A DNA stretch of 64,000 bases from CAVTQY01 sp963736975 (GTDB lineage: Bacteria > Pseudomonadota > Alphaproteobacteria > Acetobacterales > Acetobacteraceae), in contig CAVTQY010000001.1 in assembly GCA_963736975.1 (NCBI GenBank), positions 2,294,001 to 2,358,000 of the forward strand, written 5' to 3'. This document shows, piece after piece, positions 15,767 through 24,571 of this stretch (its first letter is position 1; each line of letters begins with the position of its first letter). The translations under genes were made by a program, and so were the position numbers. The notes beneath the pieces were generated by a model. The model searched no databases. It was given only the letters and a program-made list of their open reading frames with translations, and was not told the DNA's origin.

Positions 15767-16755
15767 GCCAGCAGCCGGCCCCGTTCGGCGGCAAGCGCCT
15801 CGGCATCCAGGCTGATCCGCCGGCTGTCCGCGAGCGCACGTGCGGCGGCCAACCGCGCCTGCGTTGCGGGCGTCACCTCGCGGCAGGTCTCGAGCAGGCG
15901 CGCCGTCGGATCAGGCTCCCCGCTGCAATACAATGCGAGGTCGCAGTCCGCCGCCAGAGCCTGCCGCGCCAGCTCGGCAGGCTCGCCGGACAGTGCCTGC
16001 ATCGCCAGATCGTCGGTCACCAGCACTCCTTCGAAGCCGATTCGCCCGCGGATGATCGTGCCGATCACGGTCGGGGACAGCGTCGCGGGCAGGTCGGCGT
16101 CCCAGGCCGGATAAAGAATATGGGATGTCATGAGCCACCGGAGGTCGGCATTCAAGGCAAAGGGAAGAACATCCGCTTCCAGCTCGCCGTTATCGACGAC
16201 CGGCATGAGTGCATGACTGTCCACCCCCGCACGGCCATGACCCGGCGCGTGCTTGCCTACAGGCTGCACGCCAGCGGCCAAAAGCCCCTGCGCGGCTGAC
16301 CGGCCCAGCGCGGCGACGGCTTCGGGATCTTCGCTGTAGGCCCGATCACCAATGGCGTCCGACGCACCCGGCACCCGGCGATCCAGCACCGGCGCGGTCA
16401 CCACATCGAACCCGGCCGAGGCACAATCGGCCCCAATTAACGCTCCGGTCAGCCAAGCCGACCGCAAACCCGCCTCCGGCCGGCTTGCGAACAGATCCCC
16501 GATTACAGCGGCGGCCGGATGCGCGCGCCAATGGGGCGGCCGAAGTCGCGCCACCCGGCCGCCCTCCTGATCCACCATGAGTAGCGCCTGTGCCGGCAGC
16601 ACGCCCCGAAGCGCGCGGACCAGCGCAGCGAGCTGTACCGGGTCCACAATGTTGCGACCGAACAGGATCACGCCGGCCGGCGGAAACGCCCGAATCATCC
16701 GGTTCTCCGCCTCCGACAGCGCGAGGCCGCCGATACCGACGATGGCAGCCTTCAT
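15763..16755 (-). CDS. nagZ: beta-N-acetylhexosaminidase (peptidoglycan recycling)
   Basis: Glycoside hydrolase family 3 enzyme that removes GlcNAc from cell-wall turnover products in the cytoplasm; 330 aa. Conserved features: PPAGVILFGRNI, the substrate segment MVDQEGGRVARLRPP, KHAPGHGRAGVDSH containing the catalytic Asp/His pair of NagZ, and the nucleophile segment VLVTDDLAMQAL. Starts with ATG, nine bases after the SPOR-protein stop. Confidence 0.95.
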   Translation of the reverse strand: MKAAIVGIGGLALSEAENRMIRAFPPAGVILFGRNIVDPVQLAALVRALRGVLPAQALLMVDQEGGRVARLRPPHWRAHPAAAVIGDLFASRPEAGLRSAWLTGALIGADCASAGFDVVTAPVLDRRVPGASDAIGDRAYSEDPEAVAALGRSAAQGLLAAGVQPVGKHAPGHGRAGVDSHALMPVVDNGELEADVLPFALNADLRWLMTSHILYPAWDADLPATLSPTVIGTIIRGRIGFEGVLVTDDLAMQALSGEPAELARQALAADCDLALYCSGEPDPTARLLETCREVTPATQARLAAARALADSRRISLDAEALAAERGRLLA

Positions 16756-16764
16756 CAGGTCGCG

Positions 16765-17490
16765 TCAGGACCGAATGATGTCGCAGCTTTCGCCTTTGGC
16801 CCGCACCTGGTCGCAAAAACTCTTCGCGGCGGCAGCATCGGTGAAGCCGCCGGTGCGCACGCGCCACCAGGTGTGACCGCCGACATCGACCCGTGCGATC
16901 GCCGGTTGCCGACCTTGCAGCAGCCCGCCGAGCCGGTGTTGCAGCAACGTCCACTCGTCCTTGGCCGCGGCTTCGGTCGGTAACGCCGCGAGTTGTACGG
17001 TCAGGTGCGCCTCGACCAAGGGCGCGACAGCGGCCGGCGGCTTGGCAACCAATGCCTTTATCTGCGCCGCCGGTAGGGCCGTTTGGGCCGGCATAGCAGG
17101 GGCAGTCGTGGGCATCGTCGTAGGAGGCGCCGTCGGTGCCGGTATCGCGGCCGGATGCAATGCCTGCGGATCCGGCGTTTCCGGCGGCGGAGCCAGCTTG
17201 TCGGCGCTGCCGTCGCCACCGCCTCCCCCGAACAGATCCGTGTTTGCCTCCGACATTTGCATGCCACCCGGATTCGCGGGCTTGACCCGCAGCGGCCCGG
17301 TTGGCGGCGCCACCACCGGGACCCCGCCCCCGCCACCGTGCTGGTCCATCACCGACCACGCCCCGACCACCGCCAGCAACACGCCACCTAGCCCTGAGGC
17401 AATCAAGGCGAGCCGCTTTGTCGCAGGATCCATGCCGCGCGACCGCGGCACCCGGTAGGTGGGAGTCCGGATACCCATTTCGTCCGACAC
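16765..17490 (-). CDS. SPOR-domain membrane protein
   Basis: A single-span envelope protein of 241 aa. A short cytoplasmic N-terminus (RSRGMDPATKRLALI) is followed by one membrane helix (ASGLGGVLLAVVGAWSVM, about residues 32-49), a long Pro/Ala/Gly/Thr-rich periplasmic linker, and a SPOR domain from about residue 163 (LTVQLAALPTEAAAKDEWT to GESCDIIRS). SPOR domains bind denuded glycan at division sites. GTG start; it abuts argS by one base, an arrangement common in alphaproteobacteria. Confidence 0.9.
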   Translation of the reverse strand: MSDEMGIRTPTYRVPRSRGMDPATKRLALIASGLGGVLLAVVGAWSVMDQHGGGGGVPVVAPPTGPLRVKPANPGGMQMSEANTDLFGGGGGDGSADKLAPPPETPDPQALHPAAIPAPTAPPTTMPTTAPAMPAQTALPAAQIKALVAKPPAAVAPLVEAHLTVQLAALPTEAAAKDEWTLLQHRLGGLLQGRQPAIARVDVGGHTWWRVRTGGFTDAAAAKSFCDQVRAKGESCDIIRS

Positions 17491-17491
17491 G

Positions 17492-19276
17492 TCAGCGCAT
17501 CTCCTCGACCGGCGTCACGCCCATCACCGCGAGGCCGGAACGAATGACCACCGCGGTGGCCGCCACCAGCGCCAGCCGGGCCAGCGTCTCGGCGGGTTGG
17601 CCGGTCTGCAGGAATCGCAGCGTGGCGTCGTCCTTGCCTCGGTTCCATAGCATATGAAAATCGGCGGCCAAGTGATAGAGAAAAAACGCGATTCGGTGCG
17701 GCTCGCGAGCGTCCGCCGCAGCCGCCACCGTGCGTGGCCACGCAGCCAGCCGGCGAATCACTGCGAGTTCCGGTTCCGCACTCAACCCGTCCAGCGACAC
17801 GTCGCCCAGCGCGGCATCGCCAGTACGCTCGGCCCCGAACATCTCCGCGGCGGCACGCAGCACGGAGCGGCACCGGGCATGGGCGTACTGGACGTAGAAA
17901 ACGGGGTTATCGCGTGTCTGCGCAACCACCTGATCGAGGTCGAACTCCATCTGCGCGTCGGCCTTGCGCGTCAGCATGGTGAAGCGGATTGCGTCCTTGC
18001 CCACCTCCTCGATGAGATCGCGCAATGTTACGAAGGTATTCGCGCGCTTGGACATAAGCACCGGCTGGCCGCCCCTGACGATATGCACCATCTGGCATAG
18101 CAAGGCCTCGAACGATGCATCGCCCCGCGATATCGCTTTCACTGCTGCGCGCAGGCGCGGCACGTAGCCGCCATGATCCGCCCCCAGCACGTCGATCAGC
18201 AGTTTGAATCCGCGCGCGACTTTGTCGGCATGGTAGGCGATGTCGTTGGCGAAGTAAGTGTTGGAACCGTCGGATTTGCGCAGCGGCCGGTCGATATCGT
18301 CGCCGAACAGCGTGCTGCGGAACAGAGTCTGCGGCCGCGGCTCCCAGTCCTCCGGCAACTTGCCTTTCGGGGGATCGAGTGTGCCTTCATACACCAGACC
18401 CTCGCCGCGCAGGCGCTCGATCAGCGCATCGGCGGCACCGTTTTCGACCAGCATCCGCTCCGAGGTGAACACTGCCTGATCGATGCCGAGCGCGCGGAGA
18501 TCGTCGCGGATATTTCGCATCATCGCCGCGACGGTCATGTCACGTACCGTGTCGAACCAAACTTCCGGCGCCGCGATCCCGCCGGTTCCGCTCGCCAGCG
18601 AGGGTCCGTACTCGGCGGCCAGGGCTGCGCCGACGGGGACCAGATAATCGCCGCGGTACTGCAGGCCGCCCGGAACCTCGGCGGCGAATTCCTCTTCCGT
18701 CAGCGGCGAGCCGACAGCCTGCAGGTATCGCCGGTAGGTCGCCCAGGCGAGAGCGGTAACCTGCGCGCCGGCGTCGTTGATGTAAAACTCCGTGGTGACC
18801 GCATAGCCCGCTTTGGCGAGCAGCTTGGCGAGGGCATCTCCCACAACTGCCCCGCGACAGTGGCCGACATGAATTGGGCCCGTGGGATTGGCGGAAACGT
18901 ATTCCACATTCGCCGGCAGACCGCGGCCGATCGTGCTGTCACCATAGGCTTCCCCGGTGCGCAGGATGGCCGGTAAGACGCTTCGCAGAGAGGCGGGTTC
19001 GAGACGGATATTTATAAAGCCCGGACCGGCCGCGACCGCGTCGGCGATCTCCGGTGCCGCACGCAGCGCCTCGACGATCGCCACTGCCAGCTTTGCCGGC
19101 GGTTGCCGCGCCGCTTTCGCCGCCACCAGCGCCGCGTTCGTCGCCATATCGCCGTGCGCCGCATCCCGAGCCGGCGAGACCTCCGCCCGCCGCGCGACTT
19201 CGTCGGGGAGGTCGGGCACGGCGCTTCGCAGTGCGGTCAGCACACGCTCGCCTAGCTGCGCAAAAAGATCGGTCAT
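17492..19276 (-). CDS. argS: arginyl-tRNA synthetase
   Basis: Class I synthetase, 594 aa. The ArgS-specific N-terminal domain is followed by the HIGH-type motif PTGPIHVGHCRGA near residue 130. The KMSKS-like loop appears as VLMSKRANTFVTL, and the C-terminal anticodon-binding helical domain ends in GVTPVEEMR. Length and domain order are normal. It starts 13 bases after the dgt stop and is followed by the SPOR gene and nagZ, all on the minus strand. Confidence 0.97.
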   Translation of the reverse strand: MTDLFAQLGERVLTALRSAVPDLPDEVARRAEVSPARDAAHGDMATNAALVAAKAARQPPAKLAVAIVEALRAAPEIADAVAAGPGFINIRLEPASLRSVLPAILRTGEAYGDSTIGRGLPANVEYVSANPTGPIHVGHCRGAVVGDALAKLLAKAGYAVTTEFYINDAGAQVTALAWATYRRYLQAVGSPLTEEEFAAEVPGGLQYRGDYLVPVGAALAAEYGPSLASGTGGIAAPEVWFDTVRDMTVAAMMRNIRDDLRALGIDQAVFTSERMLVENGAADALIERLRGEGLVYEGTLDPPKGKLPEDWEPRPQTLFRSTLFGDDIDRPLRKSDGSNTYFANDIAYHADKVARGFKLLIDVLGADHGGYVPRLRAAVKAISRGDASFEALLCQMVHIVRGGQPVLMSKRANTFVTLRDLIEEVGKDAIRFTMLTRKADAQMEFDLDQVVAQTRDNPVFYVQYAHARCRSVLRAAAEMFGAERTGDAALGDVSLDGLSAEPELAVIRRLAAWPRTVAAAADAREPHRIAFFLYHLAADFHMLWNRGKDDATLRFLQTGQPAETLARLALVAATAVVIRSGLAVMGVTPVEEMR

Positions 19277-19288
19277 GCTGACCAGCCC

Positions 19289-20437
19289 TTATCCGGTGAC
19301 CGACAGATCAGTTAGCCGCCGGTGCTCGTCCATGGCATAGCGGTCGGTCATGCCCGCCACATAGTCGCCGACGGTCGTCGCGGCGCGCTGCGTTCCCGCC
19401 TCTCCCGCCCGTGCCCGCCAATCATCGGGCAACACCGACGGATCAGCGAGCAGCAGTCGGAACAACTCCTCGGTCAGCCGCCGCGCCTTGGCAGTCATCC
19501 GGTTCACCCGCCAGTGACGGTACATCCGGGCGAACAGGAAATCCCTGACCGCCTGATTCGCCTCCGCCATCGGCGGGCTGAATGCGACCAGCATCCGCTT
19601 CGCGCGCCGGAGCGCGTCGGCGTCCCGCGGTGCGAGCTTGGCAAATCGCCGACCGGTTTCCTCGACCACATCGGTGATCATCGCATCGATAACACGGCGG
19701 ATCGTCTCATGGCGCAGTCGCGGCGGCGGCACATCCAGGCTGGCGCGACGCGCCGCCTCCAAAGCCTCATTGATCACTGGCAAATGCGCAATTTCCTCGG
19801 GGCCGAACAGTCCGGCGCGCAGTCCGTCATCGAGGTCGTGGCTGTGATAGGCGATATCGTCCGAGAGCGCCGCCACCTGCGCCTCGGCGCTTGGATAGGT
19901 GCCCAGCTCCAGCCGATGGCGCTCGTTGTACTCAGCGATATAGCCGGCCGGCCGCGACAGCGGCCCATTATGCTTGACCAGGCCCTCCAGCGTCTCCCAG
20001 GTCAGATTGAGCCCGTCGAAACCGGCATACCGGCTCTCCAGCAGCGTCACGACCCGCAGCGACTGCGCATTGTGGTCGAAGCCGCCGAACGGCTTCATCG
20101 CCAGGTTGAGCGCCTCCTCCCCGGCGTGGCCAAAGGGTGGATGGCCGAGATCGTGCGCCAGGGCCAATGCCTCGGTCAGGTCCTCATCGAGTGCAAGGGC
20201 ACGAGCGATCGAACGTGCGATCTGCGCCACTTCAAGGGAATGCGTGAGCCGGGTGCGGAAGAAATCGCCCTCGTGGTTGACGAAGACCTGTGTTTTGTAC
20301 TGCAGGCGGCGGAACGCGGTGCTGTGGACGATGCGGTCGCGGTCGCGCTGAAAGGGCGAGCGTGACGCCGCTGCCGGCTCCGGATGGAACCGGCCGCGGC
20401 TGGCCTCGGCGCGGACGGCATAGGGAGCCAGGGACAT
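19289..20437 (-). CDS. dgt: deoxyguanosinetriphosphate triphosphohydrolase-like protein
   Basis: HD-domain enzyme that hydrolyses dNTPs to nucleoside plus triphosphate; 382 aa, the short class typical of alphaproteobacteria. The N-terminal RDRDRIVHSTAFRRLQYKTQV segment, the metal ligands H66 (THSLEV) and H95-D96 (AHDLGHPPFGHAG), and later DDIAYHSHDLDDG are all present. Divergent from erpA with 65 bases between, and directly upstream of argS. Confidence 0.94.
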   Translation of the reverse strand: MSLAPYAVRAEASRGRFHPEPAAASRSPFQRDRDRIVHSTAFRRLQYKTQVFVNHEGDFFRTRLTHSLEVAQIARSIARALALDEDLTEALALAHDLGHPPFGHAGEEALNLAMKPFGGFDHNAQSLRVVTLLESRYAGFDGLNLTWETLEGLVKHNGPLSRPAGYIAEYNERHRLELGTYPSAEAQVAALSDDIAYHSHDLDDGLRAGLFGPEEIAHLPVINEALEAARRASLDVPPPRLRHETIRRVIDAMITDVVEETGRRFAKLAPRDADALRRAKRMLVAFSPPMAEANQAVRDFLFARMYRHWRVNRMTAKARRLTEELFRLLLADPSVLPDDWRARAGEAGTQRAATTVGDYVAGMTDRYAMDEHRRLTDLSVTG

Positions 20438-20502
20438 GGCCGGGGCTTACACCGGGCGCCCGGCCGCTTCAATTCAGCCGCGCTGGACCTTATGTTACCG
20501 GC

Positions 20503-20838
20503 ATGGACACACAGAGCTTCGGTCTGACCGACCGCGCCGCCGCGCGGATCGCCGAGATCATCGCCGCCGAGGGCCGCATGTCAGCGCTGCGGGTCGCCGT
20601 GCTGGCCGGCGGCTGCAGTGGCTTCCAGTACCGCTTCGAACTGGACGAGACGACGCAGCCGGACGATCTGGTCATCGAGCGCGGCCCGGCAAAAGTTATC
20701 GTAGATCCGGCGAGCCTCGATCTTCTCGCCGGGGCTGAACTCGACTTCACGGATGAGCTGATGGGCAGCCATTTCGCCGTGCGCAATCCGAATGCCAAAT
20801 CCGCTTGCGGCTGCGGCACCAGCTTTTCCGTAGAGTGA
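20503..20838 (+). CDS. erpA: iron-sulfur cluster insertion protein (A-type carrier)
   Basis: HesB/IscA-type carrier that transfers Fe-S clusters to apo-enzymes; 111 aa. The three cluster cysteines are C38 (GGCSG), C102 and C104 (ACGCG), in the usual arrangement. The frame is open upstream into dgt, but the family start is the ATG at 20503. ErpA and IscA are hard to separate by sequence; ErpA fits the stand-alone location. Confidence 0.9.
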   Translation: MDTQSFGLTDRAAARIAEIIAAEGRMSALRVAVLAGGCSGFQYRFELDETTQPDDLVIERGPAKVIVDPASLDLLAGAELDFTDELMGSHFAVRNPNAKSACGCGTSFSVE

Positions 20839-20850
20839 GGGAAAGAGAAA

Positions 20851-20918
20851 ATTCACCACAGAGACACAGAGGCGGGGGGTTCATTGTTTCTCCGTGCCTT
20901 TGTGTCTCTGTGGTGAAT
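20851..20918. repeat. long inverted repeat between erpA and xth
   Basis: ATTCACCACAGAGACACA (20851-20868) pairs perfectly with its reverse complement at 20901-20918; with one mismatch the arms reach 23 bp. The loop is about 22-32 bases. It may terminate erpA transcription, although no clean T-run follows, and ends 19 bases before the xth start. The sequence style is of a scattered intergenic repeat and not of a gene-specific terminator. Confidence 0.75.
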
Positions 20919-20937
20919 CTTCCTTTCTGCCTACGGC

Positions 20938-21708
20938 GTGAAAATCGCCACCTGGAACATCAACTCGATCCGCCAGCGGGAGCGGCATGTCTGCCGCTGG
21001 CTGGAGCAAGTCCAGCCCGATATCCTGCTGTTGCAGGAAACCAAGTGCGAGGCGGCAGCCTTTCCCGCACTGAGTTTCAGCGGTCTCGGCTACACCGCGG
21101 AGGCGGTCGGGCAGAAAGCCTATAACGGCGTGGCCGCGCTCTCCCGTGTGCCGTTCACCGTTACAAATCGGCGCCTGCCCGGTCTGACTGATGAAGACGC
21201 CCAGGCCCGCTATATAGAACTCGAAGCAGACGGGATGACTGTGGCGGGCATTTATCTGCCCAACGGCAATTCGGGCGGCGATGCCGGTTTCGCCTACAAG
21301 CTCGCCTGGATGGATCGGCTCGCCGACCGCGCCGCCGTGCTGCTGGACTCCGACACGCCGCTGGTTATTGCCGGCGACTTCAATGTCTGCCCCGCCCCGG
21401 ATGACGCTGCCCCCGGCACGCTCCCGCCTACAGACGCCCTGGTGCGACCGGCGACCCGTTCGCGCTTCCGCCGCCTACTCTGGCTCGGGCTCACCGACGC
21501 GGTGCGGGCGGTGCATCCGCACGGAGTGGTTTACACCTTCTGGGACTATCAGGCTGGCGCCTGGCAGCGCGATCTTGGGCTGCGCATCGACCACGTGCTG
21601 CTGTCGCCGACACTGGCCGAGCGCCTTACCGCCGCCGATCCGTGCCGCACTGAACGCGACGCACCGCAGCCATCGGACCATGTACCGGTCGTGGTGGAAC
21701 TTTTGTAG
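20938..21708 (+). CDS. xth: exodeoxyribonuclease III
   Basis: AP endonuclease / 3'-5' exonuclease of base-excision repair; 256 aa, normal length. The GTG start gives MKIATWNINSIRQR. Catalytic segments: LLLQETKCE (metal Glu), YNGVAALSR, IAGDFNVCP (Asp/Asn), GLRIDHVLLSP and the closing SDHVPVVVEL with the catalytic Asp-His. Convergent with the small DUF6429 gene downstream. Confidence 0.96.
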   Translation: MKIATWNINSIRQRERHVCRWLEQVQPDILLLQETKCEAAAFPALSFSGLGYTAEAVGQKAYNGVAALSRVPFTVTNRRLPGLTDEDAQARYIELEADGMTVAGIYLPNGNSGGDAGFAYKLAWMDRLADRAAVLLDSDTPLVIAGDFNVCPAPDDAAPGTLPPTDALVRPATRSRFRRLLWLGLTDAVRAVHPHGVVYTFWDYQAGAWQRDLGLRIDHVLLSPTLAERLTAADPCRTERDAPQPSDHVPVVVELL

Positions 21709-21722
21709 CTCTCCCGTTCAGG

Positions 21723-21968
21723 CTATCCGGTGCTAGTTCGATCCCATTTTGCGAACATCGCCTTGAACAATGCCTTCGATCGGCTCAGGCCTTCGTCAGT
21801 GAAGACGACCGACTTCGCCTCGCTGCGCGGGTTCTCGATCATCCCGCGCTGATACAGAAGATCCAGCGCGCCCCAGTCGTGGCCCTTCCAAGCACGGCAT
21901 CCATCGTGCAAGCCCAAATAGAGCAGCGCCAAAACGGCATCGGCGATCCGATCCTCATCCGGTGACAT
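21723..21968 (-). CDS. DUF6429-family small protein
   Basis: 81-residue cytoplasmic protein (starting MSPDEDRIADAVLALLYLG; GHDWGALDLLYQRGMI; DEGLSRSKALF). It looks like the DUF6429 family of unknown function, a small winged-helix-like fold. The frame is open upstream, but that part is a shadow of the neighbouring gene. The chosen ATG overlaps the end of the oxygenase gene by 14 bases, suggesting coupled translation. Confidence 0.8.
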   Translation of the reverse strand: MSPDEDRIADAVLALLYLGLHDGCRAWKGHDWGALDLLYQRGMIENPRSEAKSVVFTDEGLSRSKALFKAMFAKWDRTSTG

Positions 21969-23133
21969 GGCACAGCCTTTCGCGCACCCATTGCTGAAAC
22001 ACGAACACGCCGGACTCCTGCGGCAACAGCACGCCCTGTTTGTGTGCGAGCGCGTGCAAGCCTGCCTGGTTGAGCTCGCAAGCCGCTCCGTCCTGCTCGA
22101 GCACGAGCCGGCCGAAATCGACGACATTCGCCAGATCGAAGCCTGGTTGCGCCAGCGTCTCCCGCGGGAACAGCCATTCGGCGGTAAGCTCGATCAACTC
22201 CGGCCCCAACGGGCGCAGCGAAACGACACGCGCGTAATCGACGTGCCCGACCACGAACATACTGGGCCATGCCGTTATATAGGTCTGGCCCGCCCGCCGC
22301 TCCTGCTCGGTCAAGCGCGGGAACGTCACGCCATGTACCTGGCCGTCCATCGACCAGGTCTCGGCCCCTTGCCGCAATCCGCCGCGGTGGCGGGGATCGC
22401 TGCTATCGCGGTGGCGTTGCCAGTCGGGATCGTCGTAGGGGCTGATGATCGAGCGGCCATAGATCGGCACCAGCCGGCTGAGCTCCGGATGGACGCCGGG
22501 GCAATGGTAACACTCGCTGAAATTCTCCCAGAACAGTTTCCAGTTGCAGGCAAGCGTCATGCGATGGGTGTGGCCGATGGCGAGATCGGCAAGCAGCCAG
22601 TTTGCCAGCCTTTCGGCATGGGGGCGGAGCGCCGTTTCGAACGGTGGCGCTTCCTCGCCGGAGACGTTGATAAAGATGCAAGCACTCCATTCTGTCACGC
22701 CAACTCTGTAGAGGGGGTAATCGGTTTTGTTAAAATCATCGACGGAGGCTATCGCCGGAAAACCGAGAAGGTCGCCTTGGAGGCTGTAGGCCCAGCGATG
22801 GTACGGGCATTGGATGGCGTTGGTCTTGAGCCTTCCCGCGGGTTCGGTGCAAAGCCGCGAGCCGCGGTGACGACAGGTGTTGTGAAATGCCTGAAGCCGG
22901 TGCCCCTCATCGCGCAGGACCAGGATTTCCTGGTTGCCGATGGTGAAGACGCGAAAGGATCGCGGGCCGTCCAGCGCATCGGCGCGGCAGACATAGAGCC
23001 AGTCCTTGTACCAGATCGCCGACAGTTCCCGATCGTGATGCTGCCGGTCGTAGTAACAGGCGCTCGGCAAAGTCGGCTCGGGCTGCGGCAACCCGCGGTA
23101 GGCTTCGACACTTGCGGTTTGCGGCTGGTGCAT
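21955..23133 (-). CDS. Rieske aromatic ring-hydroxylating dioxygenase, alpha-type subunit
   Basis: 392 aa non-haem iron oxygenase. The Rieske [2Fe-2S] ligands are C87-x-H89 and C109-xx-H112 (CRHRG, CPYHRW). The mononuclear iron site has NFSECYHCPGVH with H210 and H215, in the usual position. The ATG at 23133 has a GAAGGAAG ribosome site; the much longer open frame upstream is not needed. A reductase partner is not adjacent. It could act on quaternary amines (carnitine/betaine-type oxygenases have this shape) or on aromatic rings; the substrate cannot be assigned. Confidence 0.9.
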   Translation of the reverse strand: MHQPQTASVEAYRGLPQPEPTLPSACYYDRQHHDRELSAIWYKDWLYVCRADALDGPRSFRVFTIGNQEILVLRDEGHRLQAFHNTCRHRGSRLCTEPAGRLKTNAIQCPYHRWAYSLQGDLLGFPAIASVDDFNKTDYPLYRVGVTEWSACIFINVSGEEAPPFETALRPHAERLANWLLADLAIGHTHRMTLACNWKLFWENFSECYHCPGVHPELSRLVPIYGRSIISPYDDPDWQRHRDSSDPRHRGGLRQGAETWSMDGQVHGVTFPRLTEQERRAGQTYITAWPSMFVVGHVDYARVVSLRPLGPELIELTAEWLFPRETLAQPGFDLANVVDFGRLVLEQDGAACELNQAGLHALAHKQGVLLPQESGVFVFQQWVRERLCHVTG

Positions 23134-23235
23134 CGACGCTTCCTTCGCACGAATTGCGAGAGCGGCGATCCTACTGGACCGCCGTCTCTCGATCCAGCCA
23201 TGATGCGGAACCACACGAAAAGGACGACAAACGTC

Positions 23236-23673
23236 ATGCCAACCATCCCCAAGGTGCTGCAATCGCACATCAACGCCTCCTTCCCGAACGAGGTCTGCCT
23301 GATCGCGACCGTGCTGCCGAGCGGCTTCGCCCAGGTCACGCCACGCGGCAGCACGATGGTTTTCGATGACGACCACCTTGCGATCTGGGAGCGCGGCAAG
23401 GGATCCACCAACGCCAGCTTGAAGGACGGAAGCAAAGTCACGGTTTTCTTCCGCAAGCCCCAATTGCGGACGGATGGAGTGCTGCCGAAGGGTGGTATAG
23501 CGCGCTTCTACGGCATCGCGGCGCTGCACCAGGCGGGACCAGCTTATGAGGAAGTCTGGCGGCGCCTCGTGCAGCCGGAGAAGGACCGGGACCCTGAGAA
23601 GAAAGGCTTTGCTGTGCTGATCGAGGTTGAACGCGCCGAAGATCTCGACGGGCAGCCGCTCGCGCTCGACTGA
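23236..23673 (+). CDS. pyridoxamine 5'-phosphate oxidase-family FMN-binding protein
   Basis: 145 aa split-barrel protein (MPTIPKVLQSHINASFPNE; IATVLPSGFAQVTPRGSTM; GSKVTVFFRKPQLR). This class binds FMN or F420-like cofactors and usually reduces small molecules; it is not the vitamin B6 biosynthetic PdxH itself. Divergent from the Rieske gene with about 100 bases between. The frame continues far upstream only as antisense to the oxygenase. Confidence 0.8.
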   Translation: MPTIPKVLQSHINASFPNEVCLIATVLPSGFAQVTPRGSTMVFDDDHLAIWERGKGSTNASLKDGSKVTVFFRKPQLRTDGVLPKGGIARFYGIAALHQAGPAYEEVWRRLVQPEKDRDPEKKGFAVLIEVERAEDLDGQPLALD

Positions 23674-23757
23674 CGATAATTCGGTCAGCGTCGAAGCGAT
23701 ATGGTGCAGTCCGGGCGAGCGGCATGACCATGTTCCCCCGCGAAAGGAGAACCGGTC

Positions 23758-23958
23758 ATGTTCGATGGATTGGGTGCGGCAGAAATCGTCCACCGGCCAG
23801 CGTGGCACTGCGGAGTCTCGGCGATGCTACTTGCGTGGCGGCAGCGGCTGCGTGAGCGCGCGGAGCTTGCCAGGCTGACGGAACGCGATCTGCGCGATAT
23901 CCGGATGACGCCGTCGGAACGGCTGGCGGAACTCCGCAAGCCGTTCTGGCAGTTGTAG
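23758..23958 (+). CDS. DUF1127 small protein
   Basis: 66 aa, basic. The C-terminal half (WRQRLRERAELARLTERDLRDIRM) is the DUF1127 pattern found in many small alphaproteobacterial proteins, some of which bind RNA or affect phosphate and carbon metabolism. The ribosome site AAGGAGA stands before the ATG. It lies between the FMN-binding protein and the ABM-domain protein on the same strand. Confidence 0.82.
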   Translation: MFDGLGAAEIVHRPAWHCGVSAMLLAWRQRLRERAELARLTERDLRDIRMTPSERLAELRKPFWQL

Positions 23959-23983
23959 AGTCGCGACAGCCCAGGAGCGCGTC

Positions 23984-24571
23984 ATGTTTGCTGTCATCTT
24001 CGAAGTCGAGCCGCGATCCGAGCGCTGGGACGATTATCTGCGCTACGCCGGAGAGTTGCGCCCGGAGCTTATCAAGATCGATGGTTTCCTCGACAACCGG
24101 CGATTCCGCAGCCGTCGGGAGCCGGGGCGGCTATTGTCGCTCTCGTACTGGCGGGACGAAAAATCGTTGGTGCGGTGGCGCAGCCACGGCGGCCACCATG
24201 CGATTCAAGCGAAAGGCCGGTCCGAGGTGTTCCGCGACTATCACCTGCGCGTGGGCGAGGTCACCGCCGAGGACCGCAAGGCGCTGCCGCAGCTACGTTT
24301 CGACGAGACGGAGACCGGCACGGCCAAGATGGTGACTGTCCTCGAGGAACCGACGGTCAATTCGCCGCCGGAGCTGGGTGGGCTGGTGGACTGGGAGATG
24401 TATGACGGCATCACCGTCGAGGCCAGCCGGGTCCTGCTGCTGTCGTGGCGTGATGCCGATGCATTGAACGGCTGGGCGGGGTCGGCCGCGCAGAACCGGC
24501 GGGATGTGCGGGTCATTCGCGACTACGGCATGCACGACCGCGCCGAGGCGCCGCAGTTTCACGCGGGATAA
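23984..24571 (+). CDS. antibiotic biosynthesis monooxygenase (ABM) domain protein
   Basis: 195 aa with two ferredoxin-like ABM units. The first spans residues 1-95 (MFAVIFEVEP; YLRYAGELRPEL; LSYWRDEKSLVRWR; FRDYHLRV). The second, about 110-190, is more degenerate (KMVTVLEEP; LLLSWRDADALNGW). Such proteins often oxidise or degrade small aromatic compounds without a cofactor. It follows the DUF1127 gene by 25 bases, and its last 13 bases overlap the convergent MFS gene. Confidence 0.78.
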   Translation: MFAVIFEVEPRSERWDDYLRYAGELRPELIKIDGFLDNRRFRSRREPGRLLSLSYWRDEKSLVRWRSHGGHHAIQAKGRSEVFRDYHLRVGEVTAEDRKALPQLRFDETETGTAKMVTVLEEPTVNSPPELGGLVDWEMYDGITVEASRVLLLSWRDADALNGWAGSAAQNRRDVRVIRDYGMHDRAEAPQFHAG

